Below, in pieces: positions 23,913 to 36,809 of a stretch of DNA of 64,000 nucleotides (its first letter is position 1; each line of letters opens with the position of its first letter). Source of the DNA: Glandiceps talaboti (taxonomy: Eukaryota > Hemichordata > Enteropneusta > Spengelidae); contig NC_135551.1 in assembly GCF_964340395.1 (NCBI RefSeq), positions 21,023,503 to 21,087,502 of the forward strand, in the 5' to 3' direction. Under the pieces are notes generated by a model that made no database searches, was not told the origin of the DNA, and saw nothing but the letters and a program-made list of their open reading frames with translations. The translations under genes and the position numbers were made by a program.

Positions 23913-26756
23913 AAACATTTTGAATACGTTTAATCACAAGTTATTCGATACTGTACAGGGACTACTACAAAATGATTTATTCATTATATCTAACAAAACA
24001 GTTTTATAATATGTTTCAGTTGCAGCTTAGTGCATCTTTAATCTGCAGAATGATAACTCCGATTAACCACTGTCGTAGAGAATCTAACATGTAGCTAAAA
24101 AGGTTAATGGTATAAAATTCCTCCTGTAGTCTATCGGATTACAATTTGCAAACAGGTTTTAGTGCATCTACATGTACGAAAGTGAGATTTAGTTGTGATA
24201 CTGCCTATAAGGTATGTCGATTTTCTTTGAATAATTTAGCTTCACAGGTAAAACTACCTTTAAAAACAAACCTTTATATACTAGGGTATATACGTACACA
24301 CTTAAGCAGTATTAACTTCTTGCAGAAGAGTGACATTTAGCTAAGCATTAGTAAGTGTTACTTACCGTTGTAAAGTATACATATCATTAATTATACTTTA
24401 ATTCTAAGTGATGATAAAGAATTCCATCGGTGACAAATAATGATGAAGTCGTGCGTTTTATCAATCCAGACATCCACCCGTCTTCTGCTTCTTGACTTTT
24501 CTCTGCCGCACTCAGAGGTTTTCTTCAAACTTGCACAAAGATTGATTGGTATGTATAGTACATTTCCAAAAAGTCATTTTTGTCAGCTCTCATTGCAAGC
24601 GACTACATAGCTATCGTTTTCTTCCCGTAATTATCCACAAATGTGATATATCTCAGACGGAATAGTACTTAGAGACTCGATTCAGGTGCTTACATCTAAA
24701 TTATCTCGAAGAAATTGTGTAGCCAAACTATACGTCTCGCCTTTGGCATTCACGTGTATTGTCAAAGGTGTCAAAACCACAGATTCTAAATACATTGTGC
24801 GAGGTTTCAATTTGTTGTGATAAGTTACTTGAAAATACAATTCCATTACACATACTTAGGTACTCTACGCCTCAAGTATTTCATTTTGAGGAGTACATTT
24901 GCAGAATGATTTTGCCGTACTGTTACTTTTCAAAGGTAGATATAAATCCTCAGTAATATCACACTGTAAGACAGTTTATCTTTTTACGTGTGCAGTGTCA
25001 AAACTCAATGTGACCTTATGAAGACAAAGTTTCAATGGTCGACTGAAAAACTCTTGGGTGAGCCTAGTGAACGATATTTTAAGACTCGAATTCGACTTAA
25101 TATGGCACACTGTCACTTCAATTAGAAATGCTGAATGCTCCCAAAACGTTTCAGGAAGTCTTGAGTATTTCTATAAATGAAAAACTTTGGGGACATTTCA
25201 TTGATAGTAAATTTCTATTTGTCAAACTTGTATGTTGATAGTGAAATAATGGCAAAATAGACTGGTGTGTACATATTTGCTTTTGAATGATGTTTAGAAT
25301 ACCTGACCTAATAAGGTTCTGCAATACCCTCGAGGCGTTAATGTTCACTTTACACGTTAGTACGTTTGTTGTTTAAATGTACCTGCCCTTTGAAGAGAAA
25401 GAGCAAACTCAGTCTCTTCAGAAATGTAGTTCAATTGGGCTATAAACTGTGTTCAGGCATAATTAGGAATTTTAGCTTGCAGCAGAAATAAGATGTATTG
25501 ACGTCACTCTCACACAGTGTTTCATGTGTTTAGTGTTCAAAACGTTCACCAGTGTTATCAATCGTGCTGTGGACTCACTAGAAAACCCCGAAGGTAAAAT
25601 AAATCCGACAGAACCAGAAAAGCGCCAATTGAGCATTGCCGACACCACGAGTTTCCCGTAATGATGTTAAGCATGCCATGATTTCAGCATGTCACTTATT
25701 ATTATATACGACGGTAGTTAGTGCTCGTTTACATCAGATTGAATTTATATAAATACCCCCCCCCCCCCACCCGATAAGTTATGACAATTGTAACCTCTGT
25801 TTCAGGCAGACAAGATGTGGAACGTATCGGAGTTTAAGAATTATAAAGTTGTTTAAGGTGTAGAAAATACATTAACATCAGAAAGATCGAGTCGTTTTGT
25901 GTTTTTGTTTGCGCAAAACATAAATTCATATACAGAAGTTAACAACTGTGTTATGATACATGTTTGAACATACTAGTAGCAGAGATTGACCGCATTACTC
26001 TTGCGCAATAATACTCCCTGTACCCGTAGGTTGAGACGGTGTGCTACACAACAGGCAACACTTGTGTGTTTCAGAATCGCAATCCCTCTGACCAATACAC
26101 TCCATTAATTAGTAAATCACAGACTGTATTTCCAATCAGAAATTCTTGAAATTTCATCCTAGTAGACGTCGTTATACAGCAAAATTGATAAACGTCTCAT
26201 GAAATTGCGAAACATTCGTACAAAAATGCTAAGAATTCGAAGAGTCATCGCAGAAACATTGTATAACACTGAGTTAGTCATGCCAGTCAAGTGTCTCAAA
26301 CGTTTTAATGAAGGGTGAAATTAAATGCGTGGTTCACAGTCTGTGGCAGCAAGTGAATTCCACACACCTGACAACCATTCCCGTTTGATATCCGCTAAAA
26401 TACACAGTAAATGAATCGAATTGAAAGCTGAGGAGAGCACCCACAAATGAACCCAGGATCGGCTTCTGTGATCACATGTCTGGATCACATCCAATCTTAA
26501 CGAAATACTTAGGTGTCGGTTCTCACACGATGATGATATACTTGTACGTGGTTTGGATAAGTGACATCTTATTCAAGCTGTGGTGTTTTACAAGTGATAC
26601 ATTCAAGTACTCAAGTACTCATGACACCTTATACCTGCATCGACAGTGCGTCACGTGTTAACGCCCCCCCCCCCCAACATAATATAGATGGACAAATATT
26701 CTCTAAACACAAAAATAAAACAAATTGAATTTTCTGTTCCATTTACCATCCATCAA
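23913..26756. other. Gene-free stretch
   Basis: I see no exon. Poly(C) runs occur near 25757 and 26664. Confidence 0.4.
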
Positions 26757-26757
26757 A

Positions 26758-26814
<57 letters not shown>

Positions 26815-26856
26815 GGCTGGCTGGCTGGCTGTTCCGCCCTCCTGTATGTATGTATG

Positions 26857-26887
<31 letters not shown>

Positions 26888-27030
26888 GTACCTACGTACG
26901 TACGTACGTACGTGTGTGTGTCTGTATCTGTCTGTATGTGTTTATGTATGTATGTGTCTGTCTGTCTGTCTGTCTGTTTGTTTGTTTGTTTGTTTGTTTG
27001 TTTGTTTGTTTGTTTACTTACTTACTTGTG
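26757..27030. repeat. Mosaic tetranucleotide repeat block
   Basis: Successive arrays read GTCT, GGCT, ATGT, ACGT, mixed GTCT/ATGT, GTCT, GTTT and ACTT. Each array differs from its neighbour by one base of the unit, as if the repeat drifted along its length. Confidence 0.95.
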
Positions 27031-27995
27031 TTTATTTTTATGTTTGATGTCATTGGCTATATTTCTTTGTTGGTCTGTTTGATAATAAAAACTTTGATGA
27101 GAGGACAACACAACAAATGCATTGATTACTATCCACGTTGGTAATATGAATACTTAATGAGCAGGGTCATTATCCGCTAGTATCTGTTAAGCTAACAACT
27201 ATTCATGAACATATTTCCAGTTATGCCTTTTGAGAACGTATCATCCCTGATACTTGCTATTCAACAATACAGTTAATAATGAGGAATTCAACATTATCCA
27301 TTACTGGTATGAAGCAAATAAAAACAACCAGTACATCTGAGTTTATGATAGAAGTCATGACATTTCCTTGTCGCTTTACACGAATGATTTACGCAGGGAA
27401 CCTCGATGGTTTCCCACCCCATCCCCAAACAAGAAGGGCAAAACCCAGAATTTTCAAGTACACACCACGTACATGTGCATGCTGTGACGACAAAAACATG
27501 CTGTTAGAAACGGTGGATGTGAAGAACTCTCAATTCCTGCTAGATATTAAAATAGCTAGACGAGGGTTAGATATCTCGTAACAAGAGCTATATTGAATCA
27601 CTTTTCTATTAACCACAATTATATTAGGTAACGTAACAGACGTTGATCAGGAAATGCTATCAATGTTAACGCTATCACAGACTATATAGAAGGTGAACGC
27701 AATTATTTGACCACACACATTTTGGTCATTACTAATGTGTGTACGTCAAGCAGAAAACTAGCACGGATGATGTTACATTGACTTTCTCGAACAGCTCTTT
27801 TCCTCTGCGTTACAAATTCACTCGACGCTTTGCGGCGGCTATATTGGATGTTTTATTATTAAAATGCACGTCAAAAGATGACTCATCGTGAGACGTGCGT
27901 ACTGAAGATTATTCCGTGCTACCTGTATTCAGTATTATATATATAATACCTGATTTTGCAATGGTCTAATGGGAAGTACTTAACGTTCTTTTGTC
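27031..27995. other. Gene-free stretch
   Basis: The ORF at 27279-27581 (100 codons) has no recognisable domain, and I do not call it a gene. Confidence 0.4.
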
Positions 27996-28003
27996 TGTCT
28001 AGT

Positions 28004-28050
<47 letters not shown>

Positions 28051-28099
28051 GTCCGTCTGTCCGTCCGTCCGTCCGTCCGTCCGTCCGTCCGTCCGTCCG

Positions 28100-28164
<65 letters not shown>

Positions 28165-28165
28165 T
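27996..28165. repeat. (GTCT)n with central (GTCC)n
   Basis: About 13 GTCT units, then about 10 GTCC units (28059-28100), then about 15 GTCT units. The long ORFs reading through on both strands are repeat artefacts. Confidence 0.95.
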
Positions 28166-28879
28166 TTCGTCCATCCGTCAGCCGGCTTGCCTGTCTGCAG
28201 GTCTGCCTGATAAAGAGATTGTATTGCATTCGTGAGAGAGATGCATGATATAAATCGTGATACTATAAGCTCAACAGTAAATGACATGGAAATGATTTCA
28301 TTTTGAAATGAAAGTATTTTTGAACAAGCAATTAGGTCAGGGTCACTTTCACATCCTTTTCCGGTATAAAGGCTTTGTGTCATTACTGGAAAAATGACCA
28401 CTCGAAGTAAGATATTGAACACCATTAGGCAAATATCATACATATCTGTTTTGCAGGCAAGGCACAATGACCAGATTATTAACTACTGTAGTAAGTACAG
28501 TTTAAAAAATAATATTTCCAATGATAATGAAACAATGTTACCAATATGTCTTACCATTATGCTAAATTAGAATGCATTTCCAGAAATCTTTCAACTACAG
28601 AGGCATTTAGATATCGGAGACTTCTAGGTGAAGACCTTAAGCTGTTTATAATACATTGTTTTGTGATAGCCCTCATTGATTGGTTTAGATCGTATCACAT
28701 GGTATAGACAATTGACCCATAGTGATCTCAGTTTGCATACAGAGTACAATGTTATTTTTATTTATTTTTTATTTTCCCTAGGGCACTCTTACAGTAGCAT
28801 GGGTGTCCTACCAGTAATTTGCATTGGCTACGGAAATAATATGGGCCTGATGAGAATGTAATGTGTTATAAAGACAGTT
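28166..28879. other. Gene-free stretch
   Basis: I see nothing recognisable here. Confidence 0.4.
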
Positions 28880-29036
28880 ATTGCCTGGCCCTTTTTGGGC
28901 ACTAGTAGACGCCATATTACCCGTCCTGTTATGTAGCAACTATTTCCCTCGGCTTTCTGCCTAGGGAAATATATAGTTGTTAATAAAAGCCCTTGGGGTA
29001 ACAAAAAGTGTAATAGTGTCCTAATAGCCAGACAAT
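28880..29036 (+). mobile_element. Family D short inverted-repeat element, copy 1
   Basis: The ends are ATTGCCTGGC and GCCAGACAAT, inverted repeats of about 10 bp. It shares internal blocks GTAGACGCC, TATAGTTGTT and TAAAAGCCCTTGGGGTA with the copy at 32702-32837. An internal stem pairs AACTATTTCCCT with AGGGAAATATATAGTT. It is about 157 bp and non-coding. Confidence 0.72.
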
Positions 29037-30842
29037 GTCTATGAATAACATCATGATGCCCGATTTAAACGTATAGACTATGTAGACCTTCACAACCGGA
29101 CGCTATCATGGTTGCATAATGCGTCATTTGAGTACTAGGTACACTATTAACATATAGCTACCTTCTAGAACGTAAATATAGAAAATAGGACACATAGGAT
29201 AAAGCTGCCATGACTGTAACAATCAAGCTAGTTAGAAATTTTGAAGTACAGAAATCGATAATTCTCATCGTTTACACTCCCAGCATTCTAATCCGTTGTC
29301 ATATCGGCAATAATGTTATCAAATCAACAATTAACAAAATTAGATTTTAAACCCAATCTGTGTGTATTCAATAATACTAATATAGTTGTGATTCCGCAAG
29401 GGGCTTCAATATTCACAATTTGAACATGAATCCACCGCTCCTCTGAGATAAATAGACACATGTACAGCCGCACATTTACACCCTACATTGTTATAACACG
29501 AATGCCGTACATAATGTAAAAGGAGAGCTTCAAAATATGCTTTCTTTTTACTTCCCTTGAAATTAAGGAGCTTAAAGAAAAAGATTAAATCTTGAGCCTA
29601 TCAATGCCTTTTAATGTACGGTAGAATGGCAACTAGAGGTATGGAAGGTCAAGAATCTTAGTAATAGCACAGTACGATTATTTTTCAATCTTTGGAAGAT
29701 ACAGAGAATGATAACACAACGTCATTAACGTATAACCAATTTTCAGACGTGAAGTGGATTATGTTGGCTGAAAGACTTTTCATTTTCTCTCCTACGGTTC
29801 ACATCTCAAGGAGTTCACAAGAAGGATGTGAACAGTAAAACATCTGATTTCCCCAAATACAGAATTATATGTTCTTACAATACTCAAGTGACGTCTGAAC
29901 TGTAGATTATAGATGTAGCTAGCAGCTGGCAAGCTTACTTCAGGGTTTCCGTCGAGCTCAGAGCTCCGAACTTACACATCCCGAGCAAATATGATTAAAA
30001 TGACGGAACAAAAGTCGTATTCAGACAAATTGTACTTACGTTTCAAACTAAATTTGATACTACATGTACATTGCAAGGTTATAACCGATAATTTTGGTTG
30101 AGAAACCACAGCACAGTATGAATCTGCACTGTGTAGGTAAGGTTGACTTTGTATTAGTCCGCGGAATCATACTCGGAGCATTATGACATAAACTAACATT
30201 GATTTCGTGGGATCATATATAACAATGGTGTGGACTACTTGTTCATTAACCATCACGGTGGTAACCGAGCATTGAATCCGAGGTTGCCTGATCACTAAAA
30301 GGTATCAACGTTCCGAAATTTTCTATTAAAAAAGTTCAATATATAACTTCATTGCGAATCGAAGTTTTTCAAATAAATGTATTGAGTGCACTTCGCCTCT
30401 AATGAGCAAACCTAATATAGACGATTAACATATAGAGCTGTGAACAAAAGCTATGATCCCTCATCACATGAGATCATAATCAAACACAAAACAGTGAAAC
30501 TTCGCTGTAAAAGTTGATTGTCTTGTTAAGGACCATTTTGAGGCCGAATATGAATATTGATAAACGTTCGTTACCTGACACTTCGCTAAAATAGTTTTAA
30601 CACATGAAAACGTTCACTTTGTCTGTATTTAATTGCCCATTATATAAAAAATGCCATTTAATTTAAATCTGGTTAGTAATCGAATAGGAACAGTGTGGCA
30701 TACATGATGACGTTGGGTTACATCACAAAGATTTATAATAAATAAAAAAAAAGATCTACAAAAAAGTGATGCTACATTTGTATATGAAAAGCATAGCATT
30801 ACAGGATTACATTTAATTAAACCATAGCTCTCAATGATGTCC
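29037..30842. other. Gene-free stretch
   Basis: I see nothing recognisable here. Confidence 0.4.
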
Positions 30843-30985
30843 CTACCCCAACAGTTTTCTTCATTCAGCCAACGAAAATATGAGGGACCTAAGGGGCCTT
30901 GTCTCTATGAGTCGCCAGACTAGCAGTGACAAATCATTTGGTCACAAATCTATTCTGCCTGAATGAAGAATAATATTGGGAGATA
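30843..30985. mobile_element. Family C short inverted-repeat element, copy 1
   Basis: It aligns with the copy at 52662-52815. Shared blocks are CCCCAACA, TTTTCTTCA, TAGCC/CAGCC, GACCTAAGGGGC and, at the right end, TGAATGAAGAA followed by AATAATAT. Outer inverted repeats run from CCCCAACAGTTTTCTTCATTC to GAATGAAGAATAATATTGGG. It is non-coding. Confidence 0.72.
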
Positions 30986-31059
30986 ATATAATTACACCAC
31001 CTTAAGCAGAATACATGAAAATCAGATTGTTTATATTGTATATTAGTAGACCTCAAACG

Positions 31060-31284
31060 TAGTATTCAGATATAATATGTAAATTACTCCAATAAGTAAT
31101 TTGGTTAAAGCGTCAAAGAAATCCCTATTATTCCAGAGAATGTGCTAGGCAATGATATTTGATGGCATCAAAGGTGGTATTCAGACATAATATGTAAATT
31201 ACTCCAATAAGTAATTTGGTTAAAGCGTCAAAGAAATCCCTATTATTCCAGAGAATGTGCTAACAATGATATTTGATGGCATCT
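31060..31284. repeat. Direct tandem duplication, 114-bp unit
   Basis: Copy 1 (31060-31173) and copy 2 (31174-31284) run from GTRGTATTCAGAYATAATAT to GATATTTGATGGCATC with only a handful of differences. The duplication looks recent. Confidence 0.93.
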
Positions 31285-32217
31285 AAAAACATGTAGCGAG
31301 GATAATTATCGGAATTGAAATCCTGTCCACATTGAGTTGGTGGAATAGTGCGAGATGCTGAAGTGGTTATCCCATGCACATTGACTGAGTGCGTCCAAAC
31401 GGATCACGTCCTTTACGGCTGAACATGACATAACATGATTTAACAAGCAGATGAAGCACGAATGATGTGTAGAAATATAAACCATGTTATAGCGACGCCA
31501 AAATCACGTGTGCATCAACAACAAATTGAAACCAAGAAAGGCCACTCTATATTAGTTGAAAAACAGTATCCAATTTAGCAGTTTAATAATATACGGTTTA
31601 CCGCGCACAATGTTTCGAAATATCCTGTTTACGTACAACATTGGTAACAGTCTAGCCAGCTGTCTGTCGTTTCCTACACCTTTCGCACGTTTTCGAGAGA
31701 CAGAGGGAGTAAACAAGTGGATTGATATTGTGGTGTGACGCATATGAAAACTATGTTGAACATAATTACTTTATATCGAGTTGGGTTGAGTTTTTTTTTT
31801 ATATCTGACAATATCACAAGGATTAGTAGAAAAGAAAGACATTGTGACAATAGCATTTGTGAAAATAATGATATTGATTGTGACTTTAACAAATATGAAA
31901 TTAAAGTTAGGCACGTACACTACAGACATTACGGAATATTCTTTATACTGTGCACACATATCCTACGACACGGTTTACGCATTAACTGTCTGATTGCACT
32001 AAGCTTCTTAAAGCACAACTCGAGGCCATAGCAGCTGGAGATTTCTTGTTGATAATTCTAACGAAAAATTAGAAACCTCTTCCTGCCATATAGCGCCATA
32101 TAGTAAGACCATGAATACTTTAGATAGTACCTCATTTAAAAAGAATTAAAAATCTCAATATGAAATTTGTAACTAAGATTATCATTTATATATATCATTT
32201 TTTATTTGCCACACATG
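31285..32217. other. Gene-free stretch
   Basis: The short overlapping ORFs at 31552-32031 on both strands show no protein family features. Confidence 0.4.
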
Positions 32218-32384
<167 letters not shown>

Positions 32385-32392
32385 TATATAAT

Positions 32393-32569
32393 AGTAAAGT
32401 GTTTCTGGCCAAGACATTTTGGGCTTTGCAGAGCTGCCTCTGTAGGCCCAATACATCAAACTAATGGTCGTTTATGACCAGTTACGTGACCAAAATGGTA
32501 ATCAGAACAGTTGTTATTGTTTTTGCGGTTTATTCTACTTTCTCCGTATGACCAGAAACACTTTACTGT
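32393..32569. repeat. Inverted repeat flanking 140 bp
   Basis: AGTAAAGTGTTTCTGGCC (32394-32410) is inverted as GACCAGAAACACTTTACTG (about 32550-32568). It lies directly after the (TA)n tract, and (TA)n is a common insertion context for the palindromes elsewhere in this window. It is possibly a short MITE. Confidence 0.55.
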
Positions 32570-32701
32570 TAATTTTATATGTTCAAATGAAACTGCTTAT
32601 TATATACAGTGCTCGCAGACGTATAGCTGAAATCTGACGACCAAATAATTCGTTATGGAAAGGATACTACGTGCCTAAGAATGAGATGAGTTATAAAACA
32701 C

Positions 32702-32837
32702 ATTGCCTGGCTTAAGTAAAAGCACGAGTAGACGCCTATTACCATTCGTGCTGTTCTGTAGCAGCCTCCAAAAATAGTTGTTGCATAAAAGCCCTTGGGG
32801 TAGTTGACGTCGACCAGTGCTCTATTAGTCAGGCAAT
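32702..32837 (+). mobile_element. Family D short inverted-repeat element, copy 2
   Basis: It begins ATTGCCTGGC and ends CAGGCAAT. It shares GAGTAGACGCC, ATAGTTGTT and ATAAAAGCCCTTGGGGTA with the copy at 28880-29036, in the same orientation. It is 136 bp and non-coding. Confidence 0.72.
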
Positions 32838-32889
32838 GAGTGAATAATTTCATTCTTTATATTACGCTTGTCGTTAATAATAGTTTCTT

Positions 32890-33318
32890 TATCTATAAAA
32901 TAGAGTTGAGTATAGATATAAAATAGAATTGAGTTGAGTATAGATATGTAAAATAGAGTTGAGTATAAAATAGAGTTGAGTATAGATATAAAATGAGTTG
33001 AGTATAGATATAAAATAGAATAGAGTTATAAAATAGACATTAGTTGAGTATAAATATATAATAAAATAGAGTTGAGTATAGATATAAAATAGAATTGAGT
33101 TGAGTATGGATATGTAAAACAGAGTTGAGTATAAAATAGAGTGGCGTATAGATATAAAATGAGTTGAGTATAGATATAAAATAGAATAGAGTTATAAAAT
33201 AGACTTCAGTTGAGTACAGATATAAAATAGAATTGAGTTGAGTTGAGTAGATATAAAATTAATAGAATTGAGTATAAAATAGGGTTCAGTATAGATATAA
33301 TTTAAAATAGAGCTGAGT
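32890..33318. repeat. AT-rich minisatellite, ~23-25-bp unit
   Basis: Roughly 18 variable units are built from AAAATAGAGTTGAGTATAG followed by ATAT. Units are shortened or lengthened by 5-10 bp and arranged in a higher-order pattern: the order of variants in 32890-33050 is repeated at about 33055-33210. Confidence 0.9.
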
Positions 33319-35232
33319 CTTCAAGATGTTGACCTCAAATGATTAATGGCAGTGAATCATAACCGCCATCATAAATGATAGATTAATTAAAACATCTAAT
33401 GTACACATTTAGTAAATCAACTATTCGTCTATAAAAAAACTAATTGTTAGTCTTCAATCTCGCCACAAAGGTTTCTCAGTGAGTCTGAATTTTCTTTAAG
33501 TGATGTGCAAAAAATGCCTTTCTAGTTTCTGTCTGATTGAGTTTTATCATGCCATATCATACAGACGTATTGGTGCGTCATGGTGATTATTTTCACATCT
33601 GTGAATCTGATGTCGATGCCATATAAGTTCTTTACAGGCACGTTCCTTTGATTACAAAAACACGGGTTTTTTTTCTAAAGTCAATGTACGCTTCAATGCC
33701 TTTTTGGAATCCCTTTAGGATATCAGTGAGAGTAAATTACATAAACACGGTTTTGCAATATGCATTAATTTACGTATTTGTTTGTATTTTGATCCAGCAC
33801 TTCTTTGGTTTGTCAATGCTCATTTTTCCCAGGTATTGAATGTCAAAGTGTAAAAACAGACACCCAAAATTAAATCTCATGACAAAAAGACATTACAGGT
33901 ACGACACCATTATCGCATGTATGTGATACTTTGTGATACCATTAGTGACATCTTTTCAAGGAACGGAAAACTACCAAGTACATATTAAGCAAAACGCTAC
34001 AAAAGAACACGACGTTTGTCGCATATCCAGGCTCCCCTCATCGCCCACAGAGCCGGCAAGCTCGGTAAGACGTTTGCTATTATTTGTAGTCACAAACAAA
34101 TCTATCTTTTCCGAGACAGGAAGAAGTTAAAAAATGCTCCAAACTCAGTTTGTGATTTTAATGGCTTCACGATATTCACTATGGTAATCAATCTAATTTC
34201 GAAGATCAAGATATTGTAGCATACTCATATTGCGAATGAAACAATCCACATGTATCTTGGTTATTTTATCCTGCGTACATGCAATCAGAGTTCTAAGAGA
34301 CCCCAAAACAAGTACGTTGTCATTTCAATAACTTTACGTGATTCGCAAAAAAATAATCAACCTTCTAAAAAGTTAATTTCACAGAACTGAAAGTATTTTA
34401 AGTCTTTATAATAGGCAAACTAAAACAATATTAATTTAGCTAAATAACCAAGGTTTATAACATGAATGTTTTGATCGGTGTTCAAATCGAAACAACATAA
34501 AGATCATATTGCTTTGAACAGGTTCTTTCTACGCACATTCAAATAATAAATACTCTGACATTTGCCGTAACGCTTTCCTTCGTCGTGACGAGCGCACAAT
34601 GGTCGATCACAAAGTACAAGTTAAATATTGTAATTTTAGAAAAAAAAGTTGTGGATTCACGCATAGACCTGCTGAAATGTCATGCTACGTCAGCCTTTAC
34701 ATTTAAAAAGATGACTTCCCAACAGAACACACGACACCTGTTTGCGTGATTGCTTATAGTTGGCTATGACTTATATAAAAGAAATATTCATTCCCATTGT
34801 AAGATTCAGCATTTTAAGAGTTGATTTGTCACAATCGCCTTCACGCAATGTAAGTATACCAATTTCTGTTTAAATCTTTGGTCAAACCAACTCTTTGTGA
34901 AAGGAAAAGGAAACTCGACTTCTTATCAGGATCAACACATATTTCAGTTTTTTTAGTTGATATTCTAAATTGTGAACATGATTTAAAGGACAAGATTACA
35001 ATTTAGTTTAACCATTTTAAAGGCGTTCCTTTGAATTTGGTTGGCAATCGTAAAAAGGTATATTCACATGTTCAATGTTTACGTGTGCTTATTTCTAAAG
35101 GCTTCGAGGTCTTTCTTGTTGTGGTGGCAATTCAGTGGCTACCATTGAAATAGTTTGAATTTCGCCAAGGGTTGAATACCGATTGTCTTTTTACCTTCCG
35201 TAAGGAAGGTCTTAGTTTAGCGATGAAGTCTG
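33319..35232. other. Gene-free stretch
   Basis: I see no exon. The ORFs at 33933-34219 are not convincing. The region ends in a CCTTCCGTAAGGAAGG palindrome near 35194, just before the (GT)n tract. Confidence 0.4.
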
Positions 35233-35233
35233 T

Positions 35234-35269
<36 letters not shown>
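35233..35269. repeat. (GT)n microsatellite
   Basis: This is a GT dinucleotide tract with one CT interruption. Confidence 0.93.
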
Positions 35270-35407
35270 CAATTTCCGAAAAAAACGGCTGCATCAATTT
35301 AAACGAAATTTCATAGACATCTTCCGTAGGGTAATGGCAAGAACTGATTAGGTTTTGGTAATAATCCGATGAATATTAATGACCAATTTGAGTAATTAAT
35401 CGATCGA

Positions 35408-35658
35408 ACGAGTATAAAGTTGGCGTCAGATTCAGATTCAGATTCAGATTCAGGTATTGTTATCTTATGAACGTTATATTGAGCGTTAGATGGCCTCAGA
35501 TCCGAAGACACCCAACAGACTCAAACCTAAAATAATACCGTTGAGACTACAGGAAAGGATTCTGCTTCACTGCCGTCGGGTGTATTCGGATCTGAAGCTA
35601 TCTGACGCTCAATATGACGCTACCTGAATCTGAATCTGACGCCAACTTTATACTCGTG
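35408..35658. mobile_element. Foldback element with GATTCA repeats
   Basis: Imperfect inverted arms of about 85-100 bp (35408-35510 and 35576-35658) both contain, in the same relative order, ACGAGTATAAAGTTGGCGTC, (GATTCA)n (four units left, two right), ATATTGAGCGT and CAGATCCGAA. A 65-bp unique loop separates them. It is non-coding. Confidence 0.8.
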
Positions 35659-36747
35659 CTCTACATAGCTCTACACTGAGAAAGAGTCTGTTTTCATGGG
35701 TTTCGTTTAGTACATGCCAACCTTATTTTGTGTTTCCCTTGGATCTGCAATCTGAATTGGCTGGACAAACACGAGAAAAAAGAAGACTGAGGCAGGGTAT
35801 TTAAGTGATTCTAACTCACCAGAAAACAATTTTTTTTCTTGGCCTTAAATAGGTTTACAATGAGCACGGAGTCACAAGTTCACAAACAGGTGACATATTT
35901 ATCATCGTTTCAATTTCGTCAAATATGGACTTATCATTTTCAAATTTCACACACTAATGCGCAGATGAATAAAGAGAAATCGCGTCTTTTTAGATTTTCG
36001 ATTAGAAGTTTAGGAAGTATTATATTGACCTCGAACCGTCTCCTCTTTACCGTGTTCTTTTCCGATTTCTCTCGATAACAAACTACCGCTGTTTGTTGCA
36101 AGGCTTGTACATAATCATTTATCTAGCTCTGTATCACAGGATATAAATACACTCTCACATATTTATCAAGTGTAATAATCTATAATTTATACCCAAATCA
36201 TGTGTGTGGTCAAAATATGGAAAATAGACCAAGCCTCACCTAGCCTACGAAGAAAATTTCGCGGCAATGTATCAATAATGGTGACCTATACATTGACCTC
36301 TATATAATTAGTGTACAGTGAAGGCGCGCCACTCAACAAAATCTTGACAATTTTCCCATAGTGATTAAAGGAATGTGTAAACTCGTGGTGGGACAGAAGG
36401 AAGTTCAACACGCACATGTCATATCCCGGTTATGTAGGGATCACGAAAGCCAAGTGAAATCGAAGATGGCAAGCTTTCCTGTGCTGAGAATAGGAGGCGT
36501 GGCGGGCATTTCAACTAACTTTCATTGGGACTTGACGAATCACAGATAAGCTTAAAGAGCTAGATTTCTTGCATAAATCATGAAATTTCTTACGGAAGGC
36601 ATTCAGTTTAAATCTGGTTAAGTATAGCTCCAGCTTGTGCCATCTGACTCATTTGCCCATGGTACTGTTAACAACACAAACATTGAATATGTAATTATTG
36701 CAATCCGGTCAATATATTTTATGCATACATGAACGCAGTTGCGCACA
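35659..36747. other. Gene-free stretch
   Basis: I see nothing recognisable here. The short ORFs at 35839-36078 and 36361-36549 have no motif. Confidence 0.4.
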
Positions 36748-36809
36748 TGCATACATACATACATACATACATACATACATACATACATACATACATACAT
36801 ACATACATA
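36748..36809. repeat. (ATAC)n microsatellite
   Basis: About 15 perfect ATAC units are present. Confidence 0.96.

Noticed and set aside
27279-27581. 100-codon ORF on the + strand
   Set aside because: No recognisable domain and no conserved pattern; left as chance.
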